This document shows, piece by piece, positions 1 to 11,476 of a stretch of DNA of 64,000 nucleotides. Numbering within the stretch: the stretch's first letter is position 1; every line of letters starts with the position of its first letter. This DNA is from Diphasiastrum complanatum (Eukaryota > Streptophyta > Lycopodiopsida > Lycopodiales > Lycopodiaceae). The notes beneath the pieces are model-generated. The model had not been told where the DNA came from, made no database searches, and saw nothing but the letters and a program-made list of their open reading frames with translations. Made by a program: the position numbers and the translations under genes. The DNA lies in NCBI GenBank assembly GCA_029204225.1, contig CM055097.1, forward strand, positions 9,237,593 through 9,301,592, in the 5' to 3' direction.

Positions 1-2139
1 ATCTTCCAGCAATTGTCTGGGATCTAGCTCGATGGCGCCCATAAATGTCTTCCTCATTGACATAATGCCTTGAGTAAAAACTGCCACCTGGCATGTGGCC
101 TTTGCTAGGGCGTAACGCACATCTACCTGAGCATAATCACGAAAACTCTCCTTTTCAATGCGCCCAGGTAAGGCACGCAACCTCTTTGTTTGAGCCATTA
201 TGACTTCGTTCAGAATTGCAAACATACTGACCGGAATCACCTCCAAAACTCTTTGTACATACGCCACCAACTCTGAGGAATAATATTGTGAGACAGAAAA
301 AAGGTCTGCACTGTGACATTGAGATATGCGGAGCAAGGGAATATCCATAATTGACTTGAGCTTTAAAAACAAGCACTGCAGCTTAAGTACAGTGAAAGGG
401 TCACTTTGAATCCGCTCATGGATTATCCTAGTAAACGTTTCCATTAGTCCCCATGCATAAGCAGCATCAGTGACAACTGACAAGGTGGCGAGTGTTCTTT
501 CGTGCACATTCAGAATGCAGATCATTCCTTGTAGCTGTGCTCTGATCTCTGAAAGATATTGCTTACTCTGAAGGCTTGCCTCAATTTGGTGAAACTGTTC
601 GACTTCCTCCAAAGCTGCTATCATATGCTGAATCTTCCTTCCTACACGTGATGCCTCTTTGTAATCTAAAGATCGAATCTGAGAAGCCATTTTTGAGAAC
701 CAAACTTGCAAATTTTCATCTTTGACTTTACGAGACAAAACTCTAGATCCGGAAAAATAATCAGAAAGCTCTTGCATGCAGTCAGCAGCATTTGTCCTGC
801 ACTGCTGCCATCGAGACTCCTTAGTTTCCAGAAGATCTTCATAAATCTTTTTCAGCTCAAACTCAAGCCTTGAAGTATCAAGCAACAAGGTCAAAAGAAC
901 CTCCTCACCAGCAGTCTGATTTAGTGCATTTCCCACTACGATATCTCGTAATTTTCGGTTCGCAGTAGTACTATGTAACAGGATCCAGCGAATAGTAACA
1001 TTGCAGTTTCTTAAGCAAATAAGCAACTGTGGCATGTTATTGAGAACATAATCTTGGGATAAAACACCTTCGGACAACAATAAACCAAGCTCTGCAAGAA
1101 GTCCTGTCAGTTTAGTGTAATGCATTTGTGAAACATTGCGGACAGAAACTGGGCTTACAACAGATGCAAGAGCAATCTTAGCAGCCTTGAATCTACTCCA
1201 CGAACTAATTAAATCCACAGTAAAGCCCATGAAAATCGGAACAACCCAGCAAACCTCAAAAAACTTTTCCACGATCTCTCTCATGACTGTGTTTTGTGAG
1301 TGCAGAATCTGAGGTACATAAAAGAGGAGAACATATAGGCTTCCTGCTTGAGCCGCAAGCGCAGTGCTTCTATGCTTTGGATTTGGATAGTGGCGAATCT
1401 GATTGTACAAGTCATCACTGCGCACCCTTTCAATCACAAGGTGGATGACAGAATCTGGAAAGGGAAACTTAGCCAACAGTTCCTCTGGTTTTGGCAGCAT
1501 CAACATTGTTGCAGTTACAGGAGCTGGAGATGCCTGGAGAAGTGAAGCTACAGAAGAGAGCGCAGAAGTGGGAGGTGGAGGGAACGAGCGGCACAAAGAA
1601 CAGATTGAATCGAAGTTTGGTATGTCGCTGGCGTTCTTACAGCGATAATACGCCACAAAGAGAAGCTCTTGTTGTGTTCCGGTCAGACTATGGTCAAGCA
1701 AAAAGAGCAACAAACCATGCAGCACAAGTGCTTCCACCAGCAGTTGCTTTCCATCTTCATTTTGAAGAACACTTTCCATTGTGCTCTGAATGTATATGCC
1801 CTCCTCTAAATCTTCCAAGTAACGCAAGAGATCCTGGTAGTAGTTTACAATACCATTGAACAGCCAGAAGAACCTCTCAAGCACAAGAAGATAGCTTTCC
1901 TTAAACTCATCATCTAAAGCAATAAGCTTAGGATCTGCTTCAATGCGCTCCTCGTAGAATTCAGGTGACTTGAAATATTTGAAGTCAAATAAGACCGGTG
2001 CATAAATATGAGTTGAAGAGCTCTCGAATGGAGCAGGTACATGCGCAGAGAGGCGCTGAAGCTCTGCCACTAATGCCTGTCCTCGGCTAACTATGTTAAG
2101 TAAAGCAGCTCCAAGAGCTTGCTCACTAAATTCTGCCAT
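1..2139 (-). CDS. WASHC5: WASH complex subunit strumpellin (WASHC5) homologue, N-terminal 713 codons
   Basis: Reading the minus strand from the ATG at 2139-2137 gives 713 codons with no stop, running off the left edge. The translation follows strumpellin along its whole length: SRGQALVAELQRL at residues 18-30, FDFKYFKSPEFYE at 51-63, YLEDLEEGIYIQ at 107-118 and NEDGKQLL at 127-134. Further on it reads RSDDLYNQIRHYPNPKHRST, MREIVEKFFEVCWV and SVSQYYSSELVAYVQRVLEVIP, and the window ends inside DPRQLLE. Animal strumpellin is about 1,160 residues, so roughly 60% is here. In that family the protein is the large helical scaffold of the WASH complex, which activates Arp2/3 actin assembly on endosomes. 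The start fits the family N-terminus (MAEFSEQALG...). No intron is visible in the 2.1 kb, unlike the neighbouring citrate synthase. The gene is transcribed away from citrate synthase, with 17 kb of repeats between them. A plant role is inferred from the family. Confidence 0.93.
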   Translation of the reverse strand, partial: MAEFSEQALGAALLNIVSRGQALVAELQRLSAHVPAPFESSSTHIYAPVLFDFKYFKSPEFYEERIEADPKLIALDDEFKESYLLVLERFFWLFNGIVNYYQDLLRYLEDLEEGIYIQSTMESVLQNEDGKQLLVEALVLHGLLLFLLDHSLTGTQQELLFVAYYRCKNASDIPNFDSICSLCRSFPPPPTSALSSVASLLQASPAPVTATMLMLPKPEELLAKFPFPDSVIHLVIERVRSDDLYNQIRHYPNPKHRSTALAAQAGSLYVLLFYVPQILHSQNTVMREIVEKFFEVCWVVPIFMGFTVDLISSWSRFKAAKIALASVVSPVSVRNVSQMHYTKLTGLLAELGLLLSEGVLSQDYVLNNMPQLLICLRNCNVTIRWILLHSTTANRKLRDIVVGNALNQTAGEEVLLTLLLDTSRLEFELKKIYEDLLETKESRWQQCRTNAADCMQELSDYFSGSRVLSRKVKDENLQVWFSKMASQIRSLDYKEASRVGRKIQHMIAALEEVEQFHQIEASLQSKQYLSEIRAQLQGMICILNVHERTLATLSVVTDAAYAWGLMETFTRIIHERIQSDPFTVLKLQCLFLKLKSIMDIPLLRISQCHSADLFSVSQYYSSELVAYVQRVLEVIPVSMFAILNEVIMAQTKRLRALPGRIEKESFRDYAQVDVRYALAKATCQVAVFTQGIMSMRKTFMGAIELDPRQLLED

Positions 2140-2658
2140 TACCCTAACTCCCCTCAGCAATAAACCCAAAATTGCGCAACTTCCTATTTTATCTTAATTA
2201 CACCAAAGAAACCCGACGCATATTGCTCTCCAATCAGACCAAACATGGGTATAAAGAAATGGCACTGCACAAACCCGTGTTTGTGGCTAGTCTCGACTCT
2301 CCGTCTTTGCATAAATTAAACAATCAGCAGCAACTCAACTCGATGGTTTTGTGTCAGATTTTAGGAGTTTGGATCCACGGATATGAACTGTTATCTTGCA
2401 TCATCTTGGTTACTAAAACACGACCTTCTCAGTCGTTCTTGAACAAATCAGCACATAGATCGCACGGGGTTTGCGGTTGCTCCTCCATAGTTATGCCAAA
2501 CTTAAAACCAAGCAAGCGAACATCCAATTTCTGCAAACTACGTACCATATTAAAACGGTGAACGGTGTCCACCAAATCTGAAACCTAGGGTTTGCTATGG
2601 TGGCTAGGGAAGTGAATGGAAAGGGCAGACTAGTCACTCTCCCCACCCCATTTGATAT
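2140..2658. promoter_or_regulatory. Upstream region of the strumpellin gene
   Basis: This stretch lies directly upstream of the strumpellin ATG and should hold its promoter and 5' UTR. The short open frames are not convincing. I see no certain TATA box and no repeat; the non-LTR element begins at about 2659. Confidence 0.4.
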
Positions 2659-4731
2659 TCAAATCCAATATTTGAGGGCGAAACTTAGAATTGACCAGCC
2701 TTTTTGATCCAATGTATTATAGGATCCACGAATACAACTTGGCCGTTGAGCGAAGCATTGAGTGAGAATCCCCAGAACAACTTGAACGTTGCCAAGCTTT
2801 GGTAGCAAATCAGCGTGACGAAGATGCGCGCCCAAAGTGTCCCGCAAAGATGAAGCCACAAAATCCGAGAAACCTATAGGAATACCAAGCGCTCGAATCC
2901 TATCAACCGGAGTATTGAAACCTGTAGGTAAAGGGAGCTCAGGAAGGAGGCCCTGAGGACACCAAGCAACGCACTTAGAGGGATTGACGGTGAGGCCCAA
3001 AGCCGAAAGTTGTTGAGAGAAATGTAGGAAAGCCGGAAAGACGTCATTAGCAAGTCCCACAATATGCGTGTCATCAGCAATAGAGAGAAACAAACAAGAA
3101 TGAAGAGCAGCAAAAGAAGCACGCAATGCCCGAAAGTGCGCCAAAGCAAAAGAACACCACCCAAGGGATCACCTTGTCTGATACCATCAGCAGACGAGAT
3201 AACTGAAACATCACCTGAGCGAGAAGCATGACTGAAATATAGAGGCACATCCATAGAATAAAAAGAGCAAACAAACGAGATGAGCTGAGCGAGAGGACCG
3301 TGAGCCGCACGAAGTTCTTGGAAAATGGCCCCTCGGGAATCGCAACCGCCAGGAGTAGCACAACCAAACTGATGAGGAAACAGGTGGTCATGAAAATTGT
3401 CACGAAGCTGAAAACCAAGAGCCCTAGAAACCAATCTGTATAGAACCTCTCCAACAGCAATGGGACGCACTCCACCGCCAGGCTTATCCAAGGCTATCAA
3501 ATGAGCAGCACCAAGAATATGAGCTATAGAAAGAGGAATACGGCCACATGCTACGGAAGAGCAAACCAAACCCGCTAGCAGAGTCATCAGGAGAAAAACA
3601 GTCACGAAGATGTTCGAAAATCATACCAGAAGGACCCCCAGTTGACAGATGAGGGCTGCGTAGAAAATCATTAAGAAAATGAGATTATGAGAGCTACAAA
3701 TCGAAATCAGGTTCAAAGTCCTCAACAAAAGAGGGAAGGGAGTCATTTGTCGGTGGATGAGGGTGGCAGCAGCAGGAGTAGCTGGACTTGTAGGAACTAG
3801 AGCACGAGCAGCACGAGAATACTCACCCACTTGCCCAAGTAAAACACAACGACGCAACCGACTATGAACAGGGGGTATAGAAACACCATCCGAAGTCGAA
3901 TTTTGCTAAGCAGCAAGCACATGACAACAAAGGAAATGCTCTTCTTGCATATTTTCCCAATCTTCTAACATAAAGCGACGAATCCTGTTGCGAGTTTCCC
4001 TATGACCAGCATCACCACCCCGAGGAGGCAGAGGCAAACACCAGAGAGGAAAAAACAAAAAGGCATGTCAAGCTGCAATATCAGAAGGGTTGGAAGCCAG
4101 ATGAGACAAAGATAAGGACAAAGCTCTCTGGACGTCTAAGCGCAAGGCAAAGGGAATGTGTGCATAAAGACAAGGACGAGGAAAACCCAAGTGAAAAGCG
4201 GTCAAAATATCAAGGGAGCGAATCCAGGTCCAAGCCGAGTCAGGTGGTGAAGTGGGAGCATGATGAGGTGCAAGGTCGACATTGGTTAATGTGAGCTATT
4301 GACGAAAAGCAGAGCAAGCGTTATGATGGCAAGAAAGACCGGCACCTTGCACATAAAGGTGACCATAGTCTGCGCATGGAACATGGGGGCGAGAAGAGGA
4401 AGAAGGAGAAAGCTGAGAAATTAAAAGAGAGGAAAACTGGTGGCGAAGATGGGGTGGACAGTATCGCACCACCTGGCCAGAGGAAATAAGCAAGGAATCC
4501 GCAACATCATGGTGGGCTTCACGACGCGCACTTGACAGGGAAGCACTAGAAGGATGCTCTGAAGGGGAAGCAGGTCTCTTTTTTCCACGTCGAACAAGAG
4601 GATTGAAATCTAGGAGTTTCAAAGGATGAGAAGATTCTTGAGGAACCATATTGACAGGTAAAGATCCAGCCACTACCTCCGAAGATTCCAAAAATTTGTG
4701 TGAAGCTTTCTTGTTGGCCAACAATACCCAC
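2659..4731 (-). mobile_element. Degenerate non-LTR retrotransposon fragment with reverse transcriptase domain
   Basis: The minus strand encodes a broken reverse transcriptase spread over several frames. The 3600-3150 part reads LIALDKPGGGVRPIAVGEVL, then FGCATPGGCDSRGAIF and GIRQGDPLGGVLL (the RQGDPL box). The frame then shifts, and 3130-2660 carries a decayed catalytic box IADDTHIVG (family YADD) followed by GLTVNPSKCVAWCP and ALGIPIG. Upstream, 4724-4296 is a serine-rich segment that may belong to the element's N-terminal part. No poly(A) tail or target duplication was found. Related pieces lie at 12190-12455 and 17040-18020. The copy is a fossil; several frameshifts rule out activity. Confidence 0.8.
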
Positions 4732-5159
4732 CCTGCTACAAATTCTGCAGGCTTTGCTTTTCAGTAGAATGAGTTTTCAAAGACTTATGCCAACGACTGG
4801 CTGTCCTACAATCTGTCCTGACCTGTTTTTAGCTCTAACTATCTGCTTGCTTATCCAAATCTGAAGAAATCTAGCTGTGATAGGTCGCCCTACTAACGGA
4901 AATCAGCTCTTTGATCACCACTATTGATGCATCGACGGTTGGATTCTTGAATAACATTGCAAACAACATAAGGCCTTTGACAATCTAGTTGGTGTTATTA
5001 TACAACCTGTTTGATCCTCTATGGACTGTTGGCTAGTCTGGCCCACAAATTGGTTCACAGCCCACCTAAAGGCTTGAAGATCTTGCTATCAAATTCTGAT
5101 CTTTACCTGCATTCTACTACCTGTTGTTTGTGGGTTTGGTCATCTTCTGTGTGTCCACC
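4732..5159. other. Unassigned spacer
   Basis: No convincing coding or repeat structure is seen here. It lies between the non-LTR fragment and the gypsy gag remnant and could be decayed sequence of either. Confidence 0.3.
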
Positions 5160-5892
5160 ATTATACTGCCTGCAGGTTGCCCATTTTTCTAACCTGCGGC
5201 TTCCTATCTTCCTCACCTACTGCATACTTGGATTTTTTATTCCCACAAACTCTTTTATTTTCTTTCTTCTGGCTGGATTCAGAGGATCCAAATGGATTAG
5301 CCTGTAATTGTTTTCTAGATGCCATCATTGTGGAATCATACGCTTTCGTGACTTGTATGACGTCATCGAAAGTTTGAAGCACATTCCATAAATCCATAAA
5401 ATCTTGTAGGTACGAGTCCAAACTCCGAGTACCCATTTTGCAGTTAACAAATCCTTGGTAGAAGTCCGAGTCGTCCACAACCACAAACGACTTTCTAAAC
5501 ACTTCCATAAACTCTTCCCATGTGGTAGATTTTGGTTGAAGGTCACGCCACCACGATGAAGCTTTCTCTCGTAAGAACATAATAACACTCTCAATCTTTT
5601 TTTCTTCAAGAATTCCGTGTAGATTTAAATAGTCGGTCCACTTAGTTAACCAGTCATCTACAACCTCGGGTTTTTTCTCTTTCTTCTCCCCTGAAAATGG
5701 TTCAGACTAAAAGCCTAAATTCGGTGCGGATAGAGTTGTCACTTGATTCAATGGTACTTTTATCTACTAATCCCTTAAAGTGTTCCGGTTGTTTATCTCA
5801 TTAAGCACTTGGCTTAGCAACTGGCAAATCTACAGATAGGTAGGCATAGGCACCTGACCATCGAGAGCTGCATTTGCATTATTATCTGCCAT
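5160..5892 (-). mobile_element. Ty3/gypsy gag remnant (copy A of a family also at 46932)
   Basis: The minus strand from the ATG at 5892 (ATGGCAGATAATAATGC) encodes a retrotransposon gag. The best part, 5580-5161, reads FLREKASSWWRDLQP, then DSDFYQGFVNCKMGTRSLDS and YLQDFMDLWNVLQTFDD. The plus-strand copy at 46932-47640 has nearly the same text (DSDFYQRFVSCKMGTRSLDS), so both come from one family. Stops and a frameshift interrupt it. Its 5' leader is split off by the copia insertion at 5917 and resumes at 10832. The pol genes are not found downstream (below 5160), so this copy is truncated. Confidence 0.82.
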
Positions 5893-5911
5893 ATTGATTT
5901 CTTGAAACGTA

Positions 5912-5916
5912 AAATT
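5912..5916. repeat. Target-site duplication AAATT, left copy
   Basis: AAATT lies directly before the TG of the left LTR and is repeated exactly at 10827-10831 after the CA of the right LTR. Five base pairs is the usual duplication length for LTR elements. Confidence 0.85.
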
Positions 5917-6308
5917 TGCAGGAAAAATAATAATTATTCTTTCACAGAGAACACGATGCAAGTTTGAATAAATCAAACTAATATCAGTGTCTTCAATCGC
6001 GATTTTATATGATCTATGTACTAATACAACTGTATTTGTTCTGATTGAATATGCGTGCGAAAATTATATGCGAAAGTAAGAGACAATTTAGACAATAAGA
6101 AACTATTGATCAGAAATTAATTTTTATAACTCTAAATCTGATTCATCAATATACATCTCTTGTTGTCTTATTTCGTTGTTGTGTCTCTGATGGAGTTGGT
6201 CACGAATAGATATATTTTGAGTTTGCGTTCGTTTCTTTCTCATCCTTTGTCAAGTAAACTGCGTGCTTTGTTATTAGAACCAATATCTGTTTGATCAATT
6301 TTCCTATA
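5917..6308 (-). repeat. 3' LTR of the copia element
   Basis: It matches 10425-10826 over its whole length with scattered substitutions and a short gap. The outer end is TGCAGGAAAAAT, and the inner end reads CCTATA where the other copy has TCTACA. On the minus strand it follows the polypurine stretch at 6322-6309 (CTTTGAGAGGGAGC). Confidence 0.9.
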
Positions 6309-6316
6309 GCTCCCTC

Positions 6317-9300
6317 TCAAAGTGGCAGTTGGATTAACCCCAATCTTCTTCGCTGCTTCTCGAACAATCCTTTACGTAGTGACTTTGTAAAGATATCAGC
6401 TGTCATTTCCTCTGTGGGTATGAAGACTGTCTTCAGTATCTTCTTCTCGACTAAGTCCCGAATCACGTGATACTTGATAGCTATGTGCTTCATTTTCAAG
6501 TAAAATACAGGATCTTTTATAAGATAGATTGTTGAAGTGTTATCCATTAACAAGACATAAGGTTCGGAACTAGATTCATCAAATCCTTCCAATATATGTT
6601 TAATCCAGATCAGCTCATTTGCCATCTTGGCTGCTGCTACATATTCTGCTTCACAGGAAGATTTGGCTACTGTTGTTTGCTTCTTGCTAATCCAGAGTAT
6701 GGATGTGCCAAATGCTAGAGTACAACCTCCTGAAATACTTTGGCTATCATCCTTCATGGATGCCCAGCTTGCGTCATTGTAAGATTCGATGTGAAATCCA
6801 GGTTCGTTCGAATAACACAGTCCATAGTCTTTCATTTTTAGGAGATATTGTAGTACTCTCTTTGCCAACTTTCAATGTAATGATCCTGGGTTTTGATTGT
6901 ATTGGCTCAGCCTGTATACTGCAAACGCTATATCAGGTCTGGTGTTGTCTGCTAGATATAACAATGATCCAATCAGCCTACGATAGGGTGTTTTGGCCAC
7001 TTGTTCCTCTTCCTCGAGAGTCTGCGGACAATCTGCCTTGTTCAATATTGTTCCAAGTATCATGGGAGTATGCACACCTTTGCATTCGAGCATGTTGAAG
7101 TCTTCAATGATCTTTTGAGTGTACTTTTGTTGGTGAAGATACAACTTACCACCTTCAAAGTCTCTCATGATCTGCAAGCCTAGATAGATTTTAGCTTCTC
7201 CTAGGTCAGCGATCTCAAATATTTCAGAAATGTCTCTTTTGACATGTGAAATTAACTTATCTCTTCTTGAGAAGATAAGTGTGTCATCAAATAGCTAGAA
7301 TGATTATTTCATTTTGGACATACTTGATATAGACATTTGATTCAGCAAATAGAGGTTTGAAGCCTATGGAACGTAGTGCTTCGTCCTTCTTTCTATATCA
7401 TTGTCTCGTTGCTTGTCTGAGACCATAAATGCTTTTATTCATGTGACATCCATATTCTGGATATTCTTGGCTTACAAAACCAAGTGGTTGGGCCATGAAT
7501 AAGTCTTCTTCAGTTTTCTCATCTACAATATGAATTTTCAGATCATGAGCCACTGCAAACACGAATAACAAGCGAATTGATGTATGTTTGAGTATCGGTG
7601 AGAAAGTAGCAGTGTAGTCGATCCCATACTTCTATGAATATCCCTTAGCAACTAACCTTGTCTTGTATCTGATGTTTTCTCCATCAATCTTGTAGATCCA
7701 CTTGCACTTGACTGGTTTTCTACCACCGGGTATAGGTCCAAGTGTCCATACATTGTTCTTATACATGGATGACATTTCGTGCTTCATTGCGTGAATCCAA
7801 CGATCTTAATCTGGTCCATCTACAGCTTCCTCGAATGTTTGAGGTTCGTCAGAGCATCCACAAAATCTGATGATTGTATTAAAAACATCCTGACCATACC
7901 TTTCTGGTGGTTTACGTTGTATGTCTGATATTCTCACATGTGGTTTCAAGTTCAATTCTGTAGGTTGAGTTCGATTTTGATTCGAGCTTTTCTGCTGAAA
8001 TTCGAACTGGCGATTCGAGTCTGTCAGGCACTCGATCTTGACGTCCCTCTGAATCTGGTAACTCTCTTTCATCTTCTAGTTGTTTTTCTTCTGTTGTCGT
8101 CGATAGCTCATAATAATTTTTGAGATTTTCATAGCCGACTAGATCACTGTCTGCTATGCATTTCGTCTCATCAAATTTAACATCTCAAACAACTTTTATC
8201 TTACCAGTTTTAGGTATATAAACACAATAATATGACGAATGTAACTCGAATCCTACCAGAAAACCTTGTTCTATCTTTTCATTGAGTTTCTTTCTCAGCT
8301 TATCTGGTATGTGCATATACACTACGCATCCAAATGGTCGAACATGTGCAAGATTTGGCTTCGACTTCCACCATATCTCATGAGGAGTTTTATCCGGTAT
8401 TTGAGATTTTAGAATACGATTCTGAAGATAATTTGATGTAGCCACTCCTTTTGCCCACAACTGTTTTGGTGCTTTTGCATGAGCCATCATGCACCTTGCA
8501 ACTTTCATCAGTGTACGATTCATTCGTTCAACTATTCCATTGCGTTGAGGTGTGTAAGATGCAGTCTTTGTGTGCATAATACCTTGATCTAAACAGCAAG
8601 CTTTGAATTCGTTGGAAATGTACTCACCTCCATGATCTGTGCAAATTTGCTTCAGCTTATTGTCTCTATGCTTTTCAGCCCAATTCGTATACTCAACGAA
8701 TTTCTTAAAAGCTTCAGATCTGGTACGAATAAAGTATACTACAGCGAACTTACTGAAGTTGTCAATAAACTTTATGGAGTACTTTGCATCACCCAACGAC
8801 AATATTCCGAATGGTCCACAAATATCTGAATGCACAATTTTAAGTACCTTAGTTGCTTTATAAGCATCCTTACTGAAAGGTGTTCTAGTCATCTTGCCTT
8901 TAAGACAAGATTCGTAGGTAGTTAGAATATCTCTACTTTTGATTTTGACTCCTTGAATTCTCTGACTTTATTGGCTTAGTACAAGGCTTCCATGTTCATG
9001 TGACATAGCCGTTTGTGCCATAGTACATCTGTTGATTCATGAGTTTGATTGACCTGTTCGATTCTTGTTCGAATGTTCAGGTGATATAAATTTCCTTCTT
9101 TGTTGTCTTTAGCAACCAGGTTATCATAATCTTCCTCGAACAGTTTACAAGAGTTCTTCGTGGACATGTCTATATCGACTATCTTGGCAACAGATAGAAG
9201 ATCTTTATCAAGAGTAGGGACATAGAGGATTTCCTCCAGTTTCTTGTCTCCTTGATTCGTGTCTAGCCATAATACACCAATTCCATCAACCACGTGTTTA

Positions 9301-10309
9301 GAACCATCTCCAAGTATAATGAATCTCGAATAGTTCATCTTCTTGTACTCAGACAAAATTTGTTTCGAGGAAACAACATGTGAGGTGGCTCCCGAATCAA
9401 TGTTTGAATCTGAAGGTTCGCTTTGATTTTGCTCCTTTTTGTTTTTGGGATTCTGATAACAGTCTATTGCTGCATGACCCCGTTTATGACAATGAATGCA
9501 TTCAATCTTTGGATTTAGCCAACACTTTTCTTCTGTGTGACCTGATCTTCTGCATCTACTGCAGATCTTCTTATCACCATAATTCTTTTGTTGTTTTCCA
9601 GATTGTTGTTCATTAGTTGTAGACTCATTCTTCTTAGACGACTCCCTCTTAAACTTAGACTTCTTAGAAGATTTATGCTTCTAAGTAAATAAAGCATTTT
9701 CCGAATCACCATTGTCGTCATAGCGTTCACGAGCTTCTACTTCCTCCTTAACCCCGTTTATTGCCTTTTGAAGTGTCATTGTTGCATATTTCACCAATAA
9801 GGTTCGAGTTGTGTGGAATGGCCTGGGTAGCGCTCGAAGAAAATAACTAAGCTGTTTTTCCTTAGAAATTGTATTTTCTGTACCAGAATTTTGCAAGGAA
9901 ATAAACAGATCTTTAATCTTTCGCACGAATGTGTTCAGGTCTTTGTCATCCACTGTAGGTAAGTTAATTGGTCTTCCAAGAACATGATCTGATTACGAGA
10001 TCGAGTCTCATTCTTGGTTTGCAATTCTTCTCATAAATCCTTTGCATTTGAAATTGATGTAAGATTTAGCAATATATTGTCATGCACTGAAGACTCAATA
10101 ATTGCTATAGCTTTGTCATTTTTTAAACTCCATTCTCGAAATTCTTTCCCAGGAGTAGCTTATGGCTTCTCCACAATTGGTTCTATCCATTTCCATAGAC
10201 CTTCGCCCTTCAACAAGAGTGAAGTCTTTAATTTCCAAATCAAGTAGTTTGAACCTTCTGGGTCCAAGATTGTAGCGATCTTAGCTTGAATATTGGTGAT
10301 CGACAACAT
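6317..10309 (-). pseudogene. Copia gag-pol polyprotein, broken by stops and frameshifts
   Basis: Translation starts at the ATG at 10309 (MLSITNIQAKIATILDPEGS). Gag includes YFLRALPRPFHTTRTLL and the zinc knuckle CSRCRRSGHTEEKC at about 9570-9530. The protease region follows (IDSGATSHVV). The integrase has the HHCC motif ending DVLWHKRLCHMN and the catalytic core: HSDICGPF, CTDHGGEYIS and TPQRNGIVERMNRTL. The reverse transcriptase is the most damaged part; its YVDD box near 7290 has decayed to a frameshifted DDTLIFS. RNase H is well kept (SCEAEYVAAAKMANELIWIK), with the terminal ADIFTKSL, and ends at 6317. Stops near 9680, 8975, 8185 and 6870 break the frame, so no full polyprotein can be made. 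Confidence 0.9.
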
Positions 10310-10410
10310 CTTTTAATTCTGAATAAGCTCCAGATAGCGGCTTACTGATGGATGTATAAAGAATGTTGAGAGGGATGCGAAGATACCACTGAATCAACTT
10401 TAATTATGTA

Positions 10411-10423
10411 TGCTCTGATACCA
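10411..10423 (-). other. Primer binding site for initiator methionine tRNA
   Basis: On the minus strand the 13 bases read TGGTATCAGAGCA, the standard complement of the plant tRNA-iMet 3' end. They lie one base from the inner edge of the 5' LTR. Confidence 0.9.
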
Positions 10424-10424
10424 C

Positions 10425-10826
10425 TGTAGGAAAAATAGTAACTATTCTTCCACATAAAACACGATACAAGTTTGAATAAATCAAACTAATATCAGTGTCT
10501 TCAATCACGATTTTATCTGATCTATGTACTAATAGAACAATATTTGTTCTGATTGAATATGCGTGCGAAAATTATATGCGAAAGTAAGAGACAACTTAAG
10601 ACAATTTAGACAATAAGAAACTATTGACCAAAAACGAATTTTTATAACTCTGAATCTGAATCATCAATATACATCTCTTGTTGTCTTATCTTGTTGTTGT
10701 TTCTTTGATTGAGTTGGTCACGAATAGATATGTTTCGAGTTCGCGTTCGTTTCTTTCTCATCCTTTGTCAAGTAAACTACGCGCTTTGTTAGTAGAACCA
10801 AGATCTGTTTGATCAGTTCTTCTACA
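10425..10826 (-). repeat. 5' LTR of the copia element
   Basis: The LTR begins TGTAGGAAAAAT and ends TCTACA in plus-strand reading, pairs with 5917-6308, and is followed by the AAATT duplication at 10827-10831. The primer site lies just inside it. Confidence 0.9.
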
Positions 10827-10831
10827 AAATT

Positions 10832-11140
10832 AGCTTAATTAGTCAAGATCCAAATCATCAACTAACAAGTGAAATATTCAGGACCTTCATAATTGGCTGA
10901 TATTACTCAGCAAGGTCTTTCACTCATTTAAGCAAATTTTGTTAAATCAATATCAGATCGATTAAGACCAAGTCAAATTTTTTTACGAAAAACTGGAACT
11001 TTTGAAATCTGTTCGAAATGGACCAACTATGAAAATCGATTAAGAAGATCGATCTATCAGATTCACAGGCATTGTCACAATATCGAAATCATTTTGAAAC
11101 ATCCAAGAGGGCGCACTTTTCCAAGGTGGTATCATCCAAA
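10832..11140 (-). mobile_element. Leader of gypsy copy A, separated from its gag by the copia insertion
   Basis: Read on the minus strand, this stretch aligns with 46600-46830, the leader upstream of gag in the plus-strand gypsy copy. Shared tracts include TTAATCGATTTTCATAG and TTTGGATCT, then GACTAATT before the copia junction. It shows that the copia element split a gypsy leader. The match fades above about 11140. Confidence 0.75.
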
Positions 11141-11476
11141 AGTCATCTCTGAGCGCGGCATCTAGGAACGGAAATGCAACAGTTAGCAGCAGAAATATTC
11201 AAGTAGAAGAATTCATAAAAAATGCCCAAAAGAACAATGCAGTAGTGAGACAAAAATTGCACTCTGATTAATATCAACAGTGAGCACAATAGCTTGAAGT
11301 AATAACTTCAGCTTTTTGAGTGTGATAACGCTAAATATCTTATGTCTTAACTACCATTTACTCCAGTTTTGCATCTATACAAAGTTGGTAACCACCCTTA
11401 GGATATTTGTTTCTCCAGCTGTTTTAGGGTTGATAATAAATTGGCGACGTCGGTCTGCCAATGTAGCAAAAATGTG

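Larger units (their letters stand above)
5917..10826 (-). mobile_element. Ty1/copia LTR retrotransposon, structurally complete but inactive
   Basis: The 4.9-kb element lies on the minus strand and is bounded by LTRs of 392 bp (5917-6308) and 402 bp (10425-10826). Next to the 5' LTR is the tRNA-iMet primer site TGGTATCAGAGCA (10423-10411, minus), and a polypurine tract lies beside the 3' LTR. The flanks repeat AAATT. The internal order is gag, protease, integrase, reverse transcriptase, RNase H, which is the copia order. By eye the two LTRs are about 90% identical, so the insertion is not recent. It landed in the leader of an older gypsy element: gypsy sequence is found on both sides (5892 downward, 10832 upward). 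Confidence 0.93.

Noticed and set aside
1348-1859. Plus-strand open frames of 65-122 codons
   Set aside because: They are antisense shadows of the strumpellin coding sequence, which has a clear family match on the minus strand.
2874-3605. 243-codon minus-strand frame ending in a hydrophobic stretch, suggesting a membrane protein
   Set aside because: The first part is reverse transcriptase; the hydrophobic C-terminal part is an out-of-frame reading after a frameshift.
5917-10826. Endogenous viral (caulimovirid) insertion
   Set aside because: The copia gene order, LTRs, tRNA-iMet primer site and 5-bp duplication identify an LTR retrotransposon. No movement protein or viral coat domain was seen.
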